The notes below the pieces were generated by a model, which was given only the letters and a program-made list of their open reading frames with translations, was not told the origin of the DNA and did no database searches. From Streptomyces laurentii (lineage in GTDB: Bacteria > Actinomycetota > Actinomycetes > Streptomycetales > Streptomycetaceae): a stretch of DNA of 64,000 nucleotides. Below, in pieces: positions 1-8,729 of the stretch. The stretch covers positions 124,001 to 188,000 of the forward strand of contig AP017424.1 in assembly GCA_002355495.1 (NCBI GenBank), given 5' to 3'. Made by a program: the position numbers and the translations under genes. Position 1 is the first letter of the stretch, and every line of letters starts with the position of its first letter.

Positions 1-1
1 G

Positions 2-1954
2 ATCGCCGTGAACGTCCGGCCGACCGGGGACGACGCGCCCGACGGCGGCTGTGTGATGACGATGCGCGACACCACCGAGCTGACGGCGCTGACCGGGCGG
101 GCCGAGGTGGCGCGGGGCCGGCTGCGGCTGCTGTACGAGGCGGGCACCCGGATCGGGACCACGCTGGACGTCGTACGGACGGCGGAGGAGCTGGCGGACG
201 TGGTGGTGCCGCGGTTCAGCGACCATGTGACGGTCGAGCTGCTGGATCCCGTGGTGCGGGGCGAGGAGCCGTCGGGCGCGTACACGCGGATGCGGCGGGT
301 GGCGGTGAGCGGGCGGGGGCAGGGGTCGCCGTTCCAGCCGGTGGGCGACGTCATCCGGTTCGTCGTGCCCGGTACGCCGATGGCGGCGGCGCTCGACGCG
401 GGCCGTGCGGTGCTTCGCGCGGACCTCTCCGAGACGCGCGACTGGCGGGCCCAGGACCCGGACGGCGGGGAGCTGGTGCTCTCGCAGGGGATGCACTCGC
501 TGCTCACGGCGCCGCTGCTGGCCCGCGGGGTGGTGCTGGGGCTGGTGAACTTCTGGCGCGGGCCGGATTCCCCGGAGCCGTTCGGGGAGGAGGACCTGTC
601 GTTCGCGGAGGAGCTGGCGGCCCGGGCGGCGCTGGCGATCGACAACGCGCGGCGGTTCACCCGGGAACACTCGATGGCGGTGTCGCTCCAGCGCAGTCTG
701 CTGCCGCAGGTGCTGCCGGAGCAGAACGCGGTGAGCGTCTCGTACCGCTATCTGCCGGCGCAGGCGGGGGTCGGCGGCGACTGGTTCGACGTGATCCCGC
801 TGCCCGGCGCGCGGGTGGCGCTGGTGGTCGGGGACGTGGTGGGGCACGGCGTGCACGCGGCGGCGACGATGGGGCGGCTGCGGACAGCGGTCGGGAACTT
901 CTCCGCGCTCGATCTGCCGCCGGACGAGCTGCTGGGACATCTGGACGAGTTGCTCGACCGGCTCGGCGAGGAGAACGAGCCGGCGCCGGCCGCGCCGGAG
1001 GGCGGACCGGCGGCCGGGGGTACGGGTGAGGGGGGCGCGGGTGACGGGGGCTCGGCCGGGGCGGGGGCCGGGGGCACGCAGCGGGTGACCGGCGCGACCT
1101 GCCTCTACGTGATCTACGACCCGGCCTCCGGTGTCTGCACGATGTCGAGCGCCGGCCATCCGGGGCCCGCGCTGGTGCGGCCCGACGGGAGCGTGGAGTT
1201 CCCGTCCGTGCCGCCGGGGCTGCCCCTCGGGTACGGGCTGGGCACCCGGCCGTTCGCCTCGGTGCGGATGAAGCTGGAGCCGGGCAGCAAGCTGGTGCTG
1301 TTCACGGACGGGCTGGTGGAGGACCGGACGCGGGACTTCGACACCGGCCTCGCGCTGCTGCGCACGGCGCTGGCCCGGCCGGACCGCACGCCGGAGCAGA
1401 CCTGCACGGACGTGCTGGCCGAGCTGCTGTTCCCGGTGCCGTCCGACGACATCGCGCTGCTGGTGGCCCGTACCCGCCGGATCGATCCGGAGCGGATCGC
1501 GGAGTGGGAGGTGCCCGACGATCCCGCCGAGGTGTCCCGGGTCCGCAACGCGGCAGCGGAGCGGCTGGCGGACTGGGGCTTGGAGGAGATCGGGTTCACG
1601 GCGGAACTGGTCCTCAGCGAGCTGATCACGAACGCGATCCGGTACGGGCGGCCGCCGGTGCGGGTCCGGCTGATCCACGACCGCGTGCTGATCTGCGAGG
1701 TGTCCGACGGCAGCAGCACCTCCCCGCACCTGCGGCACGCGGCGGACACCGACGAGGGTGGCCGCGGCCTGTTCCTGGTGGCCCAGTTCGCCGAGCGCTG
1801 GGGCACCCGCTACGCGCGCCGCGGGAAGACCATCTGGGCCGAGCTTCCCGTCTCCCCGGGCGGGCCCGGCGGGCCTGGGGAGACCGGCGGGATCGAGGCC
1901 TCGGGCGTCACCCCCGGCCTCGATCCCGACACCCTGGACGACCTCGCGGGGTGA
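2..1954 (+). CDS. SpoIIE-type PP2C phosphatase with GAF and RsbW-like ATPase domains (5' end off window)
   Basis: Probable regulator of an anti-sigma/anti-anti-sigma partner switch, acting as a serine phosphatase and possibly also as a kinase. The reading frame is open to the window edge. The first residues resemble the end of a PAS domain (VMTMRDTTEL), so the true start lies upstream. Counting from base 8, a GAF domain spans about residues 40-210. A SpoIIE/PP2C domain spans about 235-480, with metal-site segments GGDWFDV and VVGDVVGHG. A HATPase_c (RsbW-like) domain spans about 500-610, with the N-box ELITNAI and G-box GGRGLFLV. A Gly/Ala/Glu-rich insert (about residues 318-352) interrupts the phosphatase domain. 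Fusion of phosphatase and kinase-like domains is common in Streptomyces. The ligand of the sensor domain cannot be read from the sequence. Confidence 0.9.
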   Translation: MAVNVRPTGDDAPDGGCVMTMRDTTELTALTGRAEVARGRLRLLYEAGTRIGTTLDVVRTAEELADVVVPRFSDHVTVELLDPVVRGEEPSGAYTRMRRVAVSGRGQGSPFQPVGDVIRFVVPGTPMAAALDAGRAVLRADLSETRDWRAQDPDGGELVLSQGMHSLLTAPLLARGVVLGLVNFWRGPDSPEPFGEEDLSFAEELAARAALAIDNARRFTREHSMAVSLQRSLLPQVLPEQNAVSVSYRYLPAQAGVGGDWFDVIPLPGARVALVVGDVVGHGVHAAATMGRLRTAVGNFSALDLPPDELLGHLDELLDRLGEENEPAPAAPEGGPAAGGTGEGGAGDGGSAGAGAGGTQRVTGATCLYVIYDPASGVCTMSSAGHPGPALVRPDGSVEFPSVPPGLPLGYGLGTRPFASVRMKLEPGSKLVLFTDGLVEDRTRDFDTGLALLRTALARPDRTPEQTCTDVLAELLFPVPSDDIALLVARTRRIDPERIAEWEVPDDPAEVSRVRNAAAERLADWGLEEIGFTAELVLSELITNAIRYGRPPVRVRLIHDRVLICEVSDGSSTSPHLRHAADTDEGGRGLFLVAQFAERWGTRYARRGKTIWAELPVSPGGPGGPGETGGIEASGVTPGLDPDTLDDLAG

Positions 1955-2350
<396 letters not shown>

Positions 2351-2415
2351 GTACACGGGCACGACGCGGAAGCGACGCGAGAACGGCGCGAGAACGGCGT
2401 CGCAGGCGGGACAGG

Positions 2416-2433
2416 AATACCCCGGGGGGTATT
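2416..2433. promoter_or_regulatory. Perfect CsoR/CstR-type operator before the dioxygenase gene
   Basis: AATACCCC-GG-GGGGTATT is a perfect 18-bp palindrome, 54 bases upstream of the CstB-like start. It shares the TACCCC/GGGGTA core with the site at 2016-2029, so the same repressor probably controls both genes from separate promoters. Confidence 0.75.
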
Positions 2434-2487
2434 AAAGTTGACCGGGGTACACACACCCGGGGGCAGCTTGCGAAAGGGAACATCACC

Positions 2488-3846
2488 GTGTTCTTCATCG
2501 ACACCATCGAGCTCCAGGGCCTCGGCAACCGTCACTACCTGGCCGGCGGCCGGAACACGGCCGTGGCCGTCGACCCGCCGCGCGACGTGGACCAGGTCCT
2601 GGCGGCGGCCGCCCGGCGGGGCGTGCGGATCACGCATGTCGTGGAGACACACGTCCACAACGACTACATCACCGGCGGTCTGGAGCTGGCCCGGCTGACG
2701 GGCGCCGCCTACCTGGTGCCGGCCGGCGCGCACGTGTCGTTCACGCGGGTCCCGGTGGCCGACGGCGACACGGTCACCGTCGACGACGGACTGACGCTGC
2801 GGGCGGTCGCCACCCCCGGGCACACCCCGCACCACACCGCGTACGTGCTCCAGGAGAACGACGTCCCGGTGGCCGCCTTCACCGGCGGATCGCTGCTGAT
2901 CGGCACGGTGGGCCGCCCCGACCTGGTGGAACCGCGGCTGACCGAGCGGCTCGCCCGCGCCCAGCACGCCTCCGCGCACCGGCTGGCGGCGGAGCTGCCC
3001 GACGAGACCTCCGTCCTGCCCACCCACGGCTTCGGCAGCTTCTGCTCCTCCGCGCAGGCCGAGGGCGACGCCACCACCATCGGCCGGGAGAAGACCGTCA
3101 ACGTGGCACTGACGACGGACGTCGACTCCTTCGTGGCCGACCTGCTGGCCGGGCTCGACGACATCCCCGCCTACTACGCGCACATGGGACCGGCCAACGC
3201 GGGCGGCCCCGCCCCGGTGGACCTGACGCCCCCGGCCGTCGCCGACTCCGCCGCGATCGCCGCGCGGCTCGCGGCCGGCGAGTGGGTGGTGGACCTGCGC
3301 AACCGGGTCGCGTTCGCCGAGGGCCACGTCGCCGGCACGTTCAACTTCGAGGTGGACGGCCAGCTCGCCACGTACCTCGCCTGGATGATCCCGTGGGGCA
3401 AGCCGGTGACGCTGCTCGCCGAATCCCCCGAACAGCTGGCCGCCGCCCAGCGCGAACTGGTCCGGGTCGGCATCGACCGGCCGGCGGCCGCCGCGACCGG
3501 CACCCCCCGCGCGTGGGCGGCGGACGGCGGCGCCCTCGCCTCCTTCCCCCGGTCCACGTTCGAAGGCCTGGCCGAGAACGGTACGGACGGGGTCGTCGTG
3601 CTCGACGTGCGCCGCGCTTCCGAGCGCGCCGCCGGGTACATCGACGGCTCCGCGCACATTCCGATCCACGAGCTGCACAAGCGGATCGGCGAGGTCCCGG
3701 CGGGCCGGGTCTGGGTGCACTGCGGCGGCGGGATGCGGGCCGGCATCGGCGCGTCGCTGCTGGACGCGGCGGGCCGGGACGTGGTGGCCGTGGACGACGG
3801 CTTCGACTCCGCCGTCGCCGCCGGCCTGCCCGTCGTCACCGCCTGA
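2488..3846 (+). CDS. CstB-like persulfide dioxygenase-sulfurtransferase
   Basis: Predicted cytoplasmic enzyme that oxidises low-molecular-weight persulfides and handles sulfane sulfur, detoxifying hydrogen sulfide. It has 452 residues from the GTG at 2488, behind an AAAGGGAA ribosome-binding stretch. The N-terminal metallo-beta-lactamase fold carries the iron ligands H55, H57 and D59 (THVHND) and the later ATPGHTP motif. A central rhodanese-like domain (about 255-345) lacks a catalytic cysteine. The C-terminal rhodanese domain has the loop VHCGGGMRA with Cys about 412. Dioxygenase, inactive rhodanese, active rhodanese is the order known in staphylococcal CstB, of similar length. It lies directly after the CstR-like regulator and its own operator. 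A plain rhodanese-fused glyoxalase-II-like hydrolase is the less likely alternative. Confidence 0.88.
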   Translation: MFFIDTIELQGLGNRHYLAGGRNTAVAVDPPRDVDQVLAAAARRGVRITHVVETHVHNDYITGGLELARLTGAAYLVPAGAHVSFTRVPVADGDTVTVDDGLTLRAVATPGHTPHHTAYVLQENDVPVAAFTGGSLLIGTVGRPDLVEPRLTERLARAQHASAHRLAAELPDETSVLPTHGFGSFCSSAQAEGDATTIGREKTVNVALTTDVDSFVADLLAGLDDIPAYYAHMGPANAGGPAPVDLTPPAVADSAAIAARLAAGEWVVDLRNRVAFAEGHVAGTFNFEVDGQLATYLAWMIPWGKPVTLLAESPEQLAAAQRELVRVGIDRPAAAATGTPRAWAADGGALASFPRSTFEGLAENGTDGVVVLDVRRASERAAGYIDGSAHIPIHELHKRIGEVPAGRVWVHCGGGMRAGIGASLLDAAGRDVVAVDDGFDSAVAAGLPVVTA

Positions 3847-3850
3847 GTCG

Positions 3851-3883
3851 GGGAGCGCTCGGGGGCGCTCAGGAGGCGCTCCC
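3851..3883 (+). terminator. Possible hairpin terminator after the dioxygenase gene
   Basis: GGGAGCG (3851-3857) pairs with CGCTCCC (3877-3883) five bases after the stop codon. There is no U-run, as is usual in Streptomyces. Confidence 0.4.
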
Positions 3884-3989
3884 GTCGCCGGGCGGTGGCG
3901 CCTTCTCGCCATCCCGTATCGGCCGCACCGCACCGGCCGCCACACTCGTGTCCCGGGCAGAGACGCCCGTCACCAGGACAGGAGTGCGC

Positions 3990-4352
3990 ATGAACAGGCT
4001 CAAGAAGGCGGCGATTCTGACCTCCACCGTCACGGCTCTGGCCCTCCCGCTGGGCCTGGCGTCCGCGACGGCGGCCCCCGCGACGGTCCGCGCCTGCGAA
4101 CAGAACTGGGACCTGTCCGGCAGCGAGGGCTACGCCAACGGCTGCTACGAGAACGGTCTCACCAAGGTCAGCGGTACGGTCCACGACACCAAGGCCGACG
4201 GCCGCTGCCCCTTCGTCCGCGCCCACTTCACCAACGGCGGTGTCGGCGACAGCAACTGGGCCACCGGCAAGGGCACCAAGGCCAACGTCAGCATCGTCGC
4301 CCCCTCCGGGTCCTCCGTGAAGTCCTTGTCCTGGGAGTACATCAGCTGCTGA
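3990..4352 (+). CDS. Small secreted protein of unknown function
   Basis: A 120-residue protein with a clear Sec signal: positive MNRLKK, a hydrophobic stretch to about residue 23, then an AAP cleavage region. The mature part is about 90 residues with four cysteines (ACEQNW, GCYENG, RCPF and the terminal SC), suggesting two disulfides. The start follows GGACAGGAG. No family was recognised. A hairpin terminator follows closely, so it is probably a single-gene unit. It faces a second small exported protein gene at 4465-4905, but the two mature sequences are not obviously related. Confidence 0.8.
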   Translation: MNRLKKAAILTSTVTALALPLGLASATAAPATVRACEQNWDLSGSEGYANGCYENGLTKVSGTVHDTKADGRCPFVRAHFTNGGVGDSNWATGKGTKANVSIVAPSGSSVKSLSWEYISC

Positions 4353-4354
4353 CC

Positions 4355-4389
4355 GGACCTCGGCCCGCCGCCGCGGGCCTTGCAGGTCC
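4355..4389. terminator. Hairpin terminator
   Basis: A nested hairpin begins three bases after the stop: inner stem GGCCCGC/GCGGGCC (4362-4368 with 4373-4379) inside outer arms GGACCT/AGGTCC. Confidence 0.6.
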
Positions 4390-4464
4390 CCGCACGAAGT
4401 CACAGAGGGTGACGACACTCCCCTTCCGAGGCAACCGTCATGCCAGGAAGGCGGATCACGACCG

Positions 4465-4905
4465 TCACAGCCAGGCCGAGCCGTCATAGTAGGCCCGCAA
4501 GGAGCTGCAGTTGAAGTCCGCACCGTCTGCGCCGTCGCGCAGACAAACCTTGATCGTGTAGTACCCCTCCAAGGGCTGGGGCAGGATACTGCTGGTGCTG
4601 TCTTCAGAGCCACCGACACAGGTGTCGGTCCCGTTTGCGGCGTGTCGCGTCACGCTCCAGGAAGTTCCGTCTTTGGACAAGCGGCCGACGGTGCGGTACC
4701 CGTCCGCCGTCCCCCTGTCACATATCTTGAACCAGTAGTCCCCACCGGTCAGAGACGCGTTTGCGGTGCCATACCCGTCTTTCGCCGACGGAACCGTGGA
4801 GACGGTCCGGCTCGCGTACGCACTCGCCGGGCCCGCGGCGAGGAGAGTCAGGGCCACTCCGGTTGCCGCAGCACCAGCAGAGACGGCCACACGTGAAGCG
4901 CGCAT
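4465..4905 (-). CDS. Small exported protein of unknown function
   Basis: 146 residues beginning MRASRVAVSAG, a typical Sec signal ending near PASAYA. The ATG at 4905 is chosen because AGGAG lies 5 bases upstream; a longer in-frame extension has no ribosome-binding site. The mature protein has four cysteines (KICDRG, DTCVGG, KVCLRD, FNCSS) and a Ser/Gly/Asp-rich beta-type composition, consistent with a compact disulfide-bonded extracellular domain. It transcribes toward 4352, and the two small secreted genes converge. No named family was recognised. Confidence 0.78.
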   Translation of the reverse strand: MRASRVAVSAGAAATGVALTLLAAGPASAYASRTVSTVPSAKDGYGTANASLTGGDYWFKICDRGTADGYRTVGRLSKDGTSWSVTRHAANGTDTCVGGSEDSTSSILPQPLEGYYTIKVCLRDGADGADFNCSSLRAYYDGSAWL

Positions 4906-5037
4906 GATCACTCCTGGCTGATGAGGGAAATGGGCACAAAGAGCGTGGCCGATCGATACACGCCGAGGAAGGCGAGTTTCGGTCTCCATTCTGTCGGCCC
5001 TCGGCACTGAAGGCGGGGGTGTCGGGCGCCGCGGGGG

Positions 5038-5192
5038 CTACGTGAAGACGGTGGCCGCGGCCTCGTAGTCGTCGGCCTGGTTCGGGGTGAGGTAGTGGCT
5101 GACGCGGACGAGGACAGTACCGCTGACGTAGTCGTACTCGGCGAGCATCGGCATGCTCTTCGTGACGTTCTTGAGGTTGTGGCGACGACGGC
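5038..5192 (-). pseudogene. Orphan C-terminal gene fragment
   Basis: In the minus frame ending with TAG at 5038-5040, a stretch of about 50 codons reads like real protein, ending VSHYLTPNQADDYEAAATVFT minus its last residues. An in-frame TAG at 5193-5195 closes it upstream, and no homologous continuation is visible. It could be translated from an ATG at 5154 (38 residues), but no ribosome-binding site is evident. It is most simply the tail of a decayed gene of unknown family. Confidence 0.35.
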
Positions 5193-5195
5193 ACT

Positions 5196-5454
5196 ATTGC
5201 ACCGCCAGGTCACGGGTGGTGCGGTGATCGGCATATCCGACGGCGGGCCGTTCTTCGCGGCGGAGGGCACCTCCGGCTCCTTCACCCTCACCCCCGTCAG
5301 CCCGGCGGCGGACCACATCCGCGGCCGGCGCGGGAGCCCTCTCCGTCCGCGATCCCATTCGGCGGGGTCCGAAAGAGAAGGGCCAGGCCGGGAGGGCGGG
5401 AGAGCACGGTTAGTCTCAGGGCCGAATCGTCCCGAGCCCGTCCCGAGGAGAAGT
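5196..5454. other. Intergenic stretch without a supported gene
   Basis: Together with 4906-5037 this fills the gap between the small secreted protein and the VOC gene. Frames are open by base composition but show no recognisable family, signal peptide or ribosome-binding site apart from the GAGGAGAAG that serves the VOC gene. Promoters for the VOC gene are presumably here. Confidence 0.5.
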
Positions 5455-5865
5455 GTGACCAACCCCGCCGGTACCGGTGTCCTGCACCATGTGGAGATCT
5501 GGGTGCCCGACATCGGGCGCGCCGCCGCGTCGTTCGGGCCGCTGCTCGACGCGCTCGGCTACACGCCGTTCCAGCGCTGGGACCAGGGGCGCAGCTGGCG
5601 GCTCGGGGCCACGTATCTGGTGTTCGAGGAGTCGCCGGCGCTCAGCACGGACAGCCATGACCGGCTGCGGCCGGGGCTCAATCATCTGGCGTTCCATGTG
5701 GCGACGCGGGCGGAGTTCGACCGGCTGGTCGAGGAAGCCGTACGGATCGGGTGGCGGCTGCTGTTCCCCGACCGGCATCCGCACGCCGGCGGGGAACAGA
5801 GCTGTGCCGCCTATCTGGAGGACGCCGACGGGTTCGAGGTCGAGCTCGTCGTGTCCGGGGAGTGA
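5455..5865 (+). CDS. VOC (glyoxalase/bleomycin-resistance fold) family protein
   Basis: A 136-residue single-domain vicinal-oxygen-chelate protein. It opens with LHHVEIWVPDIGRAAASFGP, contains GLNHLAFHV in the middle and ends with YLEDADGFEVELV, the usual beta-alpha-beta-beta-beta repeats with a metal-ligand His near the start and Glu near the end. The GTG at 5455 is preceded by GAGGAGAAG. The family includes isomerases, dioxygenases and drug-binding proteins. Substrate cannot be assigned, and nothing next to it is functionally linked. Confidence 0.85.
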   Translation: MTNPAGTGVLHHVEIWVPDIGRAAASFGPLLDALGYTPFQRWDQGRSWRLGATYLVFEESPALSTDSHDRLRPGLNHLAFHVATRAEFDRLVEEAVRIGWRLLFPDRHPHAGGEQSCAAYLEDADGFEVELVVSGE

Positions 5866-5889
5866 GCCGGGCCGGTCGACCGGGAACGG

Positions 5890-8307
5890 TCAGCCGAGGC
5901 CGGTGCGCAGGGCGTTCATCAGGGTGCCGCCGGCGGTGTCGCCTGACATCTCCCAGATGAAGACGCCGAGCAGGCCCTTGGATTTCAGGTAGTCGGTCTT
6001 GCGGCCGATGGACCAGGCGTCGTCGAAGCTCCACCACTGGCCGCCCGGTCCGGTGTAGCCGTAGGTGGCGCCGGACTGTTCGTCGTGGTGGACGGTGAGA
6101 CCCGGCACCGAGGCGAGCAGGTTGGAGTAGCCGCGTACGCCCGCCTCCTCGGCGAACTGGCCGGGCGCGGCGCCGGTCGCGCTCTGCCATTCGCCGGCCG
6201 CGCCGCCGTCGGTGACGCCCTGCCAGCCCCGTCCGTAGAACGGGATGCCGATGGTGATCTTGCGCGGGCTGACCCCGGCGTCCAGGTACGGCTTGACGGC
6301 GTCGTCGACGCTGAAGTGGAAGTTGTACGGGTCCTGGGCGTCGGTGGTGAGGTTGGCCTGGTGCCCGGTGCGGTTGGGCTCCCAGGAGTTGTCACTGCCC
6401 GCGCCGTGGAAGTCGTAGCCCTGGACCATGGCGTAGTCGAGGTCGGCGCGGACGGTGCCGAGGTCCCAGCCCTGCCCGATCTTGACCGGGTCGGCGGGGG
6501 TGAAGGCGGTCAGCAGCCGGTGCTCGCCGCCGAGTTCGTCGAGCTGCTTGCGGAACTCGGCGACCAGGGCGGCGTTGTTCGCCTTGTCCTGGGCGCTGTA
6601 GTGGTTGCCGGGGTGGCCGTCGGGCGAGCCGGGCCATTCCCAGTCGAGGTCGATGCCGTCGAAGATGCCGGCGGCGACGCCCTCGCCGCCCGCGCCGTTG
6701 TAGACGGGCAGGTTGCCCTTGATCCACAGGTCGACGCAGGAGCGGACGAGCCTCTGCCGGGACGCCGGGGTGGCGGCGGCGTCGGAGAAGTACTTGGAGT
6801 AGGTCCAGCCGCCGAGGGAGACGACGACCTTCAGCTTGGGGTACTTGGCCTTGAGCTTCTTCAGCTGGTTGAGGTTGCCGCGCAGCTTGCCCCAGCCGTC
6901 GTCGGCGACCCCGTCGACGGACTGGGCGGCGCTGAACGGGCGGGCGTAGTCGGCGTCGGCGTCGCCCGCGCCGGTGCCCTGGTCGGGATCCTGCGGGTCG
7001 GTGCCGACGCCCTTGGTGACCCCGCTGAGGCAGGTGAGGTTGACCGGGTCGATGTTCTCGAAGGCGTAGTTGACGACATCGAGGGAGGCGGCGGCGCCGG
7101 AGGTGTCGAGGTTCTTGACGAAGTACTGGCGGCCGTAGATGCCCCACTGGGCGAAGTAGCCGACCTTCAGATGGCGTCCCTGGGCCAGGTCGGCGGTGGT
7201 GACGGTGAGCGCGTTCGAGGGCGGCGAGGCGTTGTCGGCGGCGTCGCGGGCACGCACGGTGAAGGTGTAGGGGTTGGCCGGGCCGAGGCCGCTGACGGTG
7301 ACGCTCGTGGTGTCGCCCGGCACGGTGCGGGTCAGCGCGCCGGCCTTGTAGACGTCGTAGGCGACCACGCCCTTGTCGTCGGTGGCGGCGTTCCAGGCCA
7401 GGCTCACGCTGGAGGAGGTGACGCCGGTGGAGCGCAGATTCCCGGGCGCGGTGGGCGGGTTGGGGTCGCTGGCCGGGTCGACCGTGGTGACGGTGACGGG
7501 CGGGCTCTCGGGTCCGGTGTTGCCGCGGGTGTCCTTGGCGCGGACGGTGAAGGTGTACGCGGTGGCCGGGGCGAGTCCGGTGACGGTGCCCGAGGTCGAG
7601 GACGCGGTGCCGACGACGGCGCCCCGGGAGAGGATCTCGTACCCGGTCACGGGGTGGTCGCCGGCCGTGGCGGGCGTCCAGTCGAGAGTGGCGGTGCGCA
7701 CGGTGACGGCGGTGGCGCGCGGGGTGCCGGGCGCGGTGGGCGGGACGTCGGGGCTGCCGTCGCACTTGCCGCCCTCGATGGTGCAGCCGGTGGGAGCGCC
7801 GACCGGGCCGGTGGCGAGGAACCAGTAACTGTACGGATCGGTGGAGCCGCCGGCCGCGACGGTGCCGTTGTAGTGGGCGTTGCGGACGGTGACGTGCCGG
7901 CCGGTGACGGTGGCGTCGCCGTTGTAGTGGGAGGTGACGCTGACGCCGGCGGGCAGGTCGAACTCCAGGGTCCAGCCGTTCAGCGCGGTGGCGGTGCCGT
8001 TGCGGACCACGAGGACGCCGCGCCACCAGCTGCCGTTGTCCTCGGCGTGGAACTCCGCGGTGAGTACGCCGACGGCGCGGGCGGGGGCGGCGGCCGGGCC
8101 GGTGAGCGCGGCGAGCGGAAGGAGCAGGGCGGCGAGCAGGACGAGCAGGGCCCTGCCGCCGGGGTGCCGTCGGGGGCGGGATCCGGGGCGTGCGCGGAAC
8201 CGGCTTCCGGAGAGCGGAGTTCCGGAGAGCGAGGTTCTGAGTAACGGGGATCTGTGGAGCAGGGGTCTGCGGAACGGGGATCTGCGGACGGTTCTGCCGG
8301 TGTCCAT
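5890..8307 (-). CDS. Secreted chitinase: CBM2 - two FnIII - GH18
   Basis: Endochitinase for extracellular chitin degradation, 805 residues. Order: a long Arg-rich leader (about 50 residues), a hydrophobic signal core ending PARA, a CBM2-like binding domain (about 85-185, starting VGVLTAEFHAEDNGSWW), two fibronectin type III domains (about 195-285 and 290-380), and a GH18 barrel (about 385-805). The GH18 motif DGIDLDWEWP contains the catalytic glutamate and the SLGGW strand is present. The ATG at 8307 follows AGGGAG. The leader before the signal core is unusually long and built of near-repeats (SPFRRPLLHRSPLLRTSLSG), so the mature start of translation deserves checking. Chitinase-operator-like 12-mers lie upstream (8425-8436 and 8475-8486), suggesting induction by chitin and repression via DasR or a similar regulator. 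Confidence 0.93.
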   Translation of the reverse strand: MDTGRTVRRSPFRRPLLHRSPLLRTSLSGTPLSGSRFRARPGSRPRRHPGGRALLVLLAALLLPLAALTGPAAAPARAVGVLTAEFHAEDNGSWWRGVLVVRNGTATALNGWTLEFDLPAGVSVTSHYNGDATVTGRHVTVRNAHYNGTVAAGGSTDPYSYWFLATGPVGAPTGCTIEGGKCDGSPDVPPTAPGTPRATAVTVRTATLDWTPATAGDHPVTGYEILSRGAVVGTASSTSGTVTGLAPATAYTFTVRAKDTRGNTGPESPPVTVTTVDPASDPNPPTAPGNLRSTGVTSSSVSLAWNAATDDKGVVAYDVYKAGALTRTVPGDTTSVTVSGLGPANPYTFTVRARDAADNASPPSNALTVTTADLAQGRHLKVGYFAQWGIYGRQYFVKNLDTSGAAASLDVVNYAFENIDPVNLTCLSGVTKGVGTDPQDPDQGTGAGDADADYARPFSAAQSVDGVADDGWGKLRGNLNQLKKLKAKYPKLKVVVSLGGWTYSKYFSDAAATPASRQRLVRSCVDLWIKGNLPVYNGAGGEGVAAGIFDGIDLDWEWPGSPDGHPGNHYSAQDKANNAALVAEFRKQLDELGGEHRLLTAFTPADPVKIGQGWDLGTVRADLDYAMVQGYDFHGAGSDNSWEPNRTGHQANLTTDAQDPYNFHFSVDDAVKPYLDAGVSPRKITIGIPFYGRGWQGVTDGGAAGEWQSATGAAPGQFAEEAGVRGYSNLLASVPGLTVHHDEQSGATYGYTGPGGQWWSFDDAWSIGRKTDYLKSKGLLGVFIWEMSGDTAGGTLMNALRTGLG

Positions 8308-8424
8308 GGGGCTCCCTGGGACGCGTGTGAGGGGTACGGGACGCGTCGCGGGACCGTGTGGGGGCGGCCCGGGTCCGGAACCGCGGCTGTGGGACCGCCG
8401 AACGAGGGCCATCCGCAAGGTAGT

Positions 8425-8436
8425 TGGTCCAGACCT
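8425..8436 (-). promoter_or_regulatory. Chitinase-type operator (DasR-like site)
   Basis: TGGTCCAGACCT on the plus strand matches the 12-bp direct-repeat element known from Streptomyces chitinase promoters and the TGGTCTAGACCA core of DasR responsive elements. It is 118 bases upstream of the chitinase start. The identical 12-mer precedes the second chitinase gene. Confidence 0.7.
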
Positions 8437-8474
8437 TTCCGTCAACGCCGCGCACGGCGCTTGACGCTTCCGAG

Positions 8475-8486
8475 TGGTCTACTCCA
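8475..8486 (-). promoter_or_regulatory. Second, weaker chitinase-operator-like 12-mer
   Basis: TGGTCTACTCCA matches TGGTCTAGACCA at 10 of 12 positions and lies 38 bases beyond the first site. Chitinase promoters usually carry the element in pairs, so it may be the partner copy. Confidence 0.4.
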
Positions 8487-8669
8487 CCGTGAGGGACGGG
8501 TCCGGACGGGGCCGGTGTGGGCCGGTACCGCGTCGGGCTGAACCACCGTTCATGCAGGACCGTGTGTGCACGCCCGGCCGCCCCGTTCACCGGGGCGGCC
8601 GGTTCCGGCACGCCCCCTTCGTCCCCCGTAATCGCCCCTCTCGCACCCCTCTCGCCCCGATCATCCACT

Positions 8670-8691
8670 CCGCCCGTAGTACTCTGGGCGG
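8670..8691. promoter_or_regulatory. Palindrome upstream of the TetR gene
   Basis: CCGCCC-GT-AGTACT-CT-GGGCGG is symmetric about 8680.5 with 9 of 11 positions paired. It sits 38 bases before the TetR start, a usual place for an autoregulatory operator. Confidence 0.4.
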
Positions 8692-8729
8692 GACAACGCC
8701 CGCACGTCCGGCCGACGGGAGCGATGACG

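Noticed and set aside
6085..8244. 719-codon plus-strand frame opposite the chitinase
   Set aside because: Low-complexity shadow; the minus strand encodes a complete GH18 chitinase.
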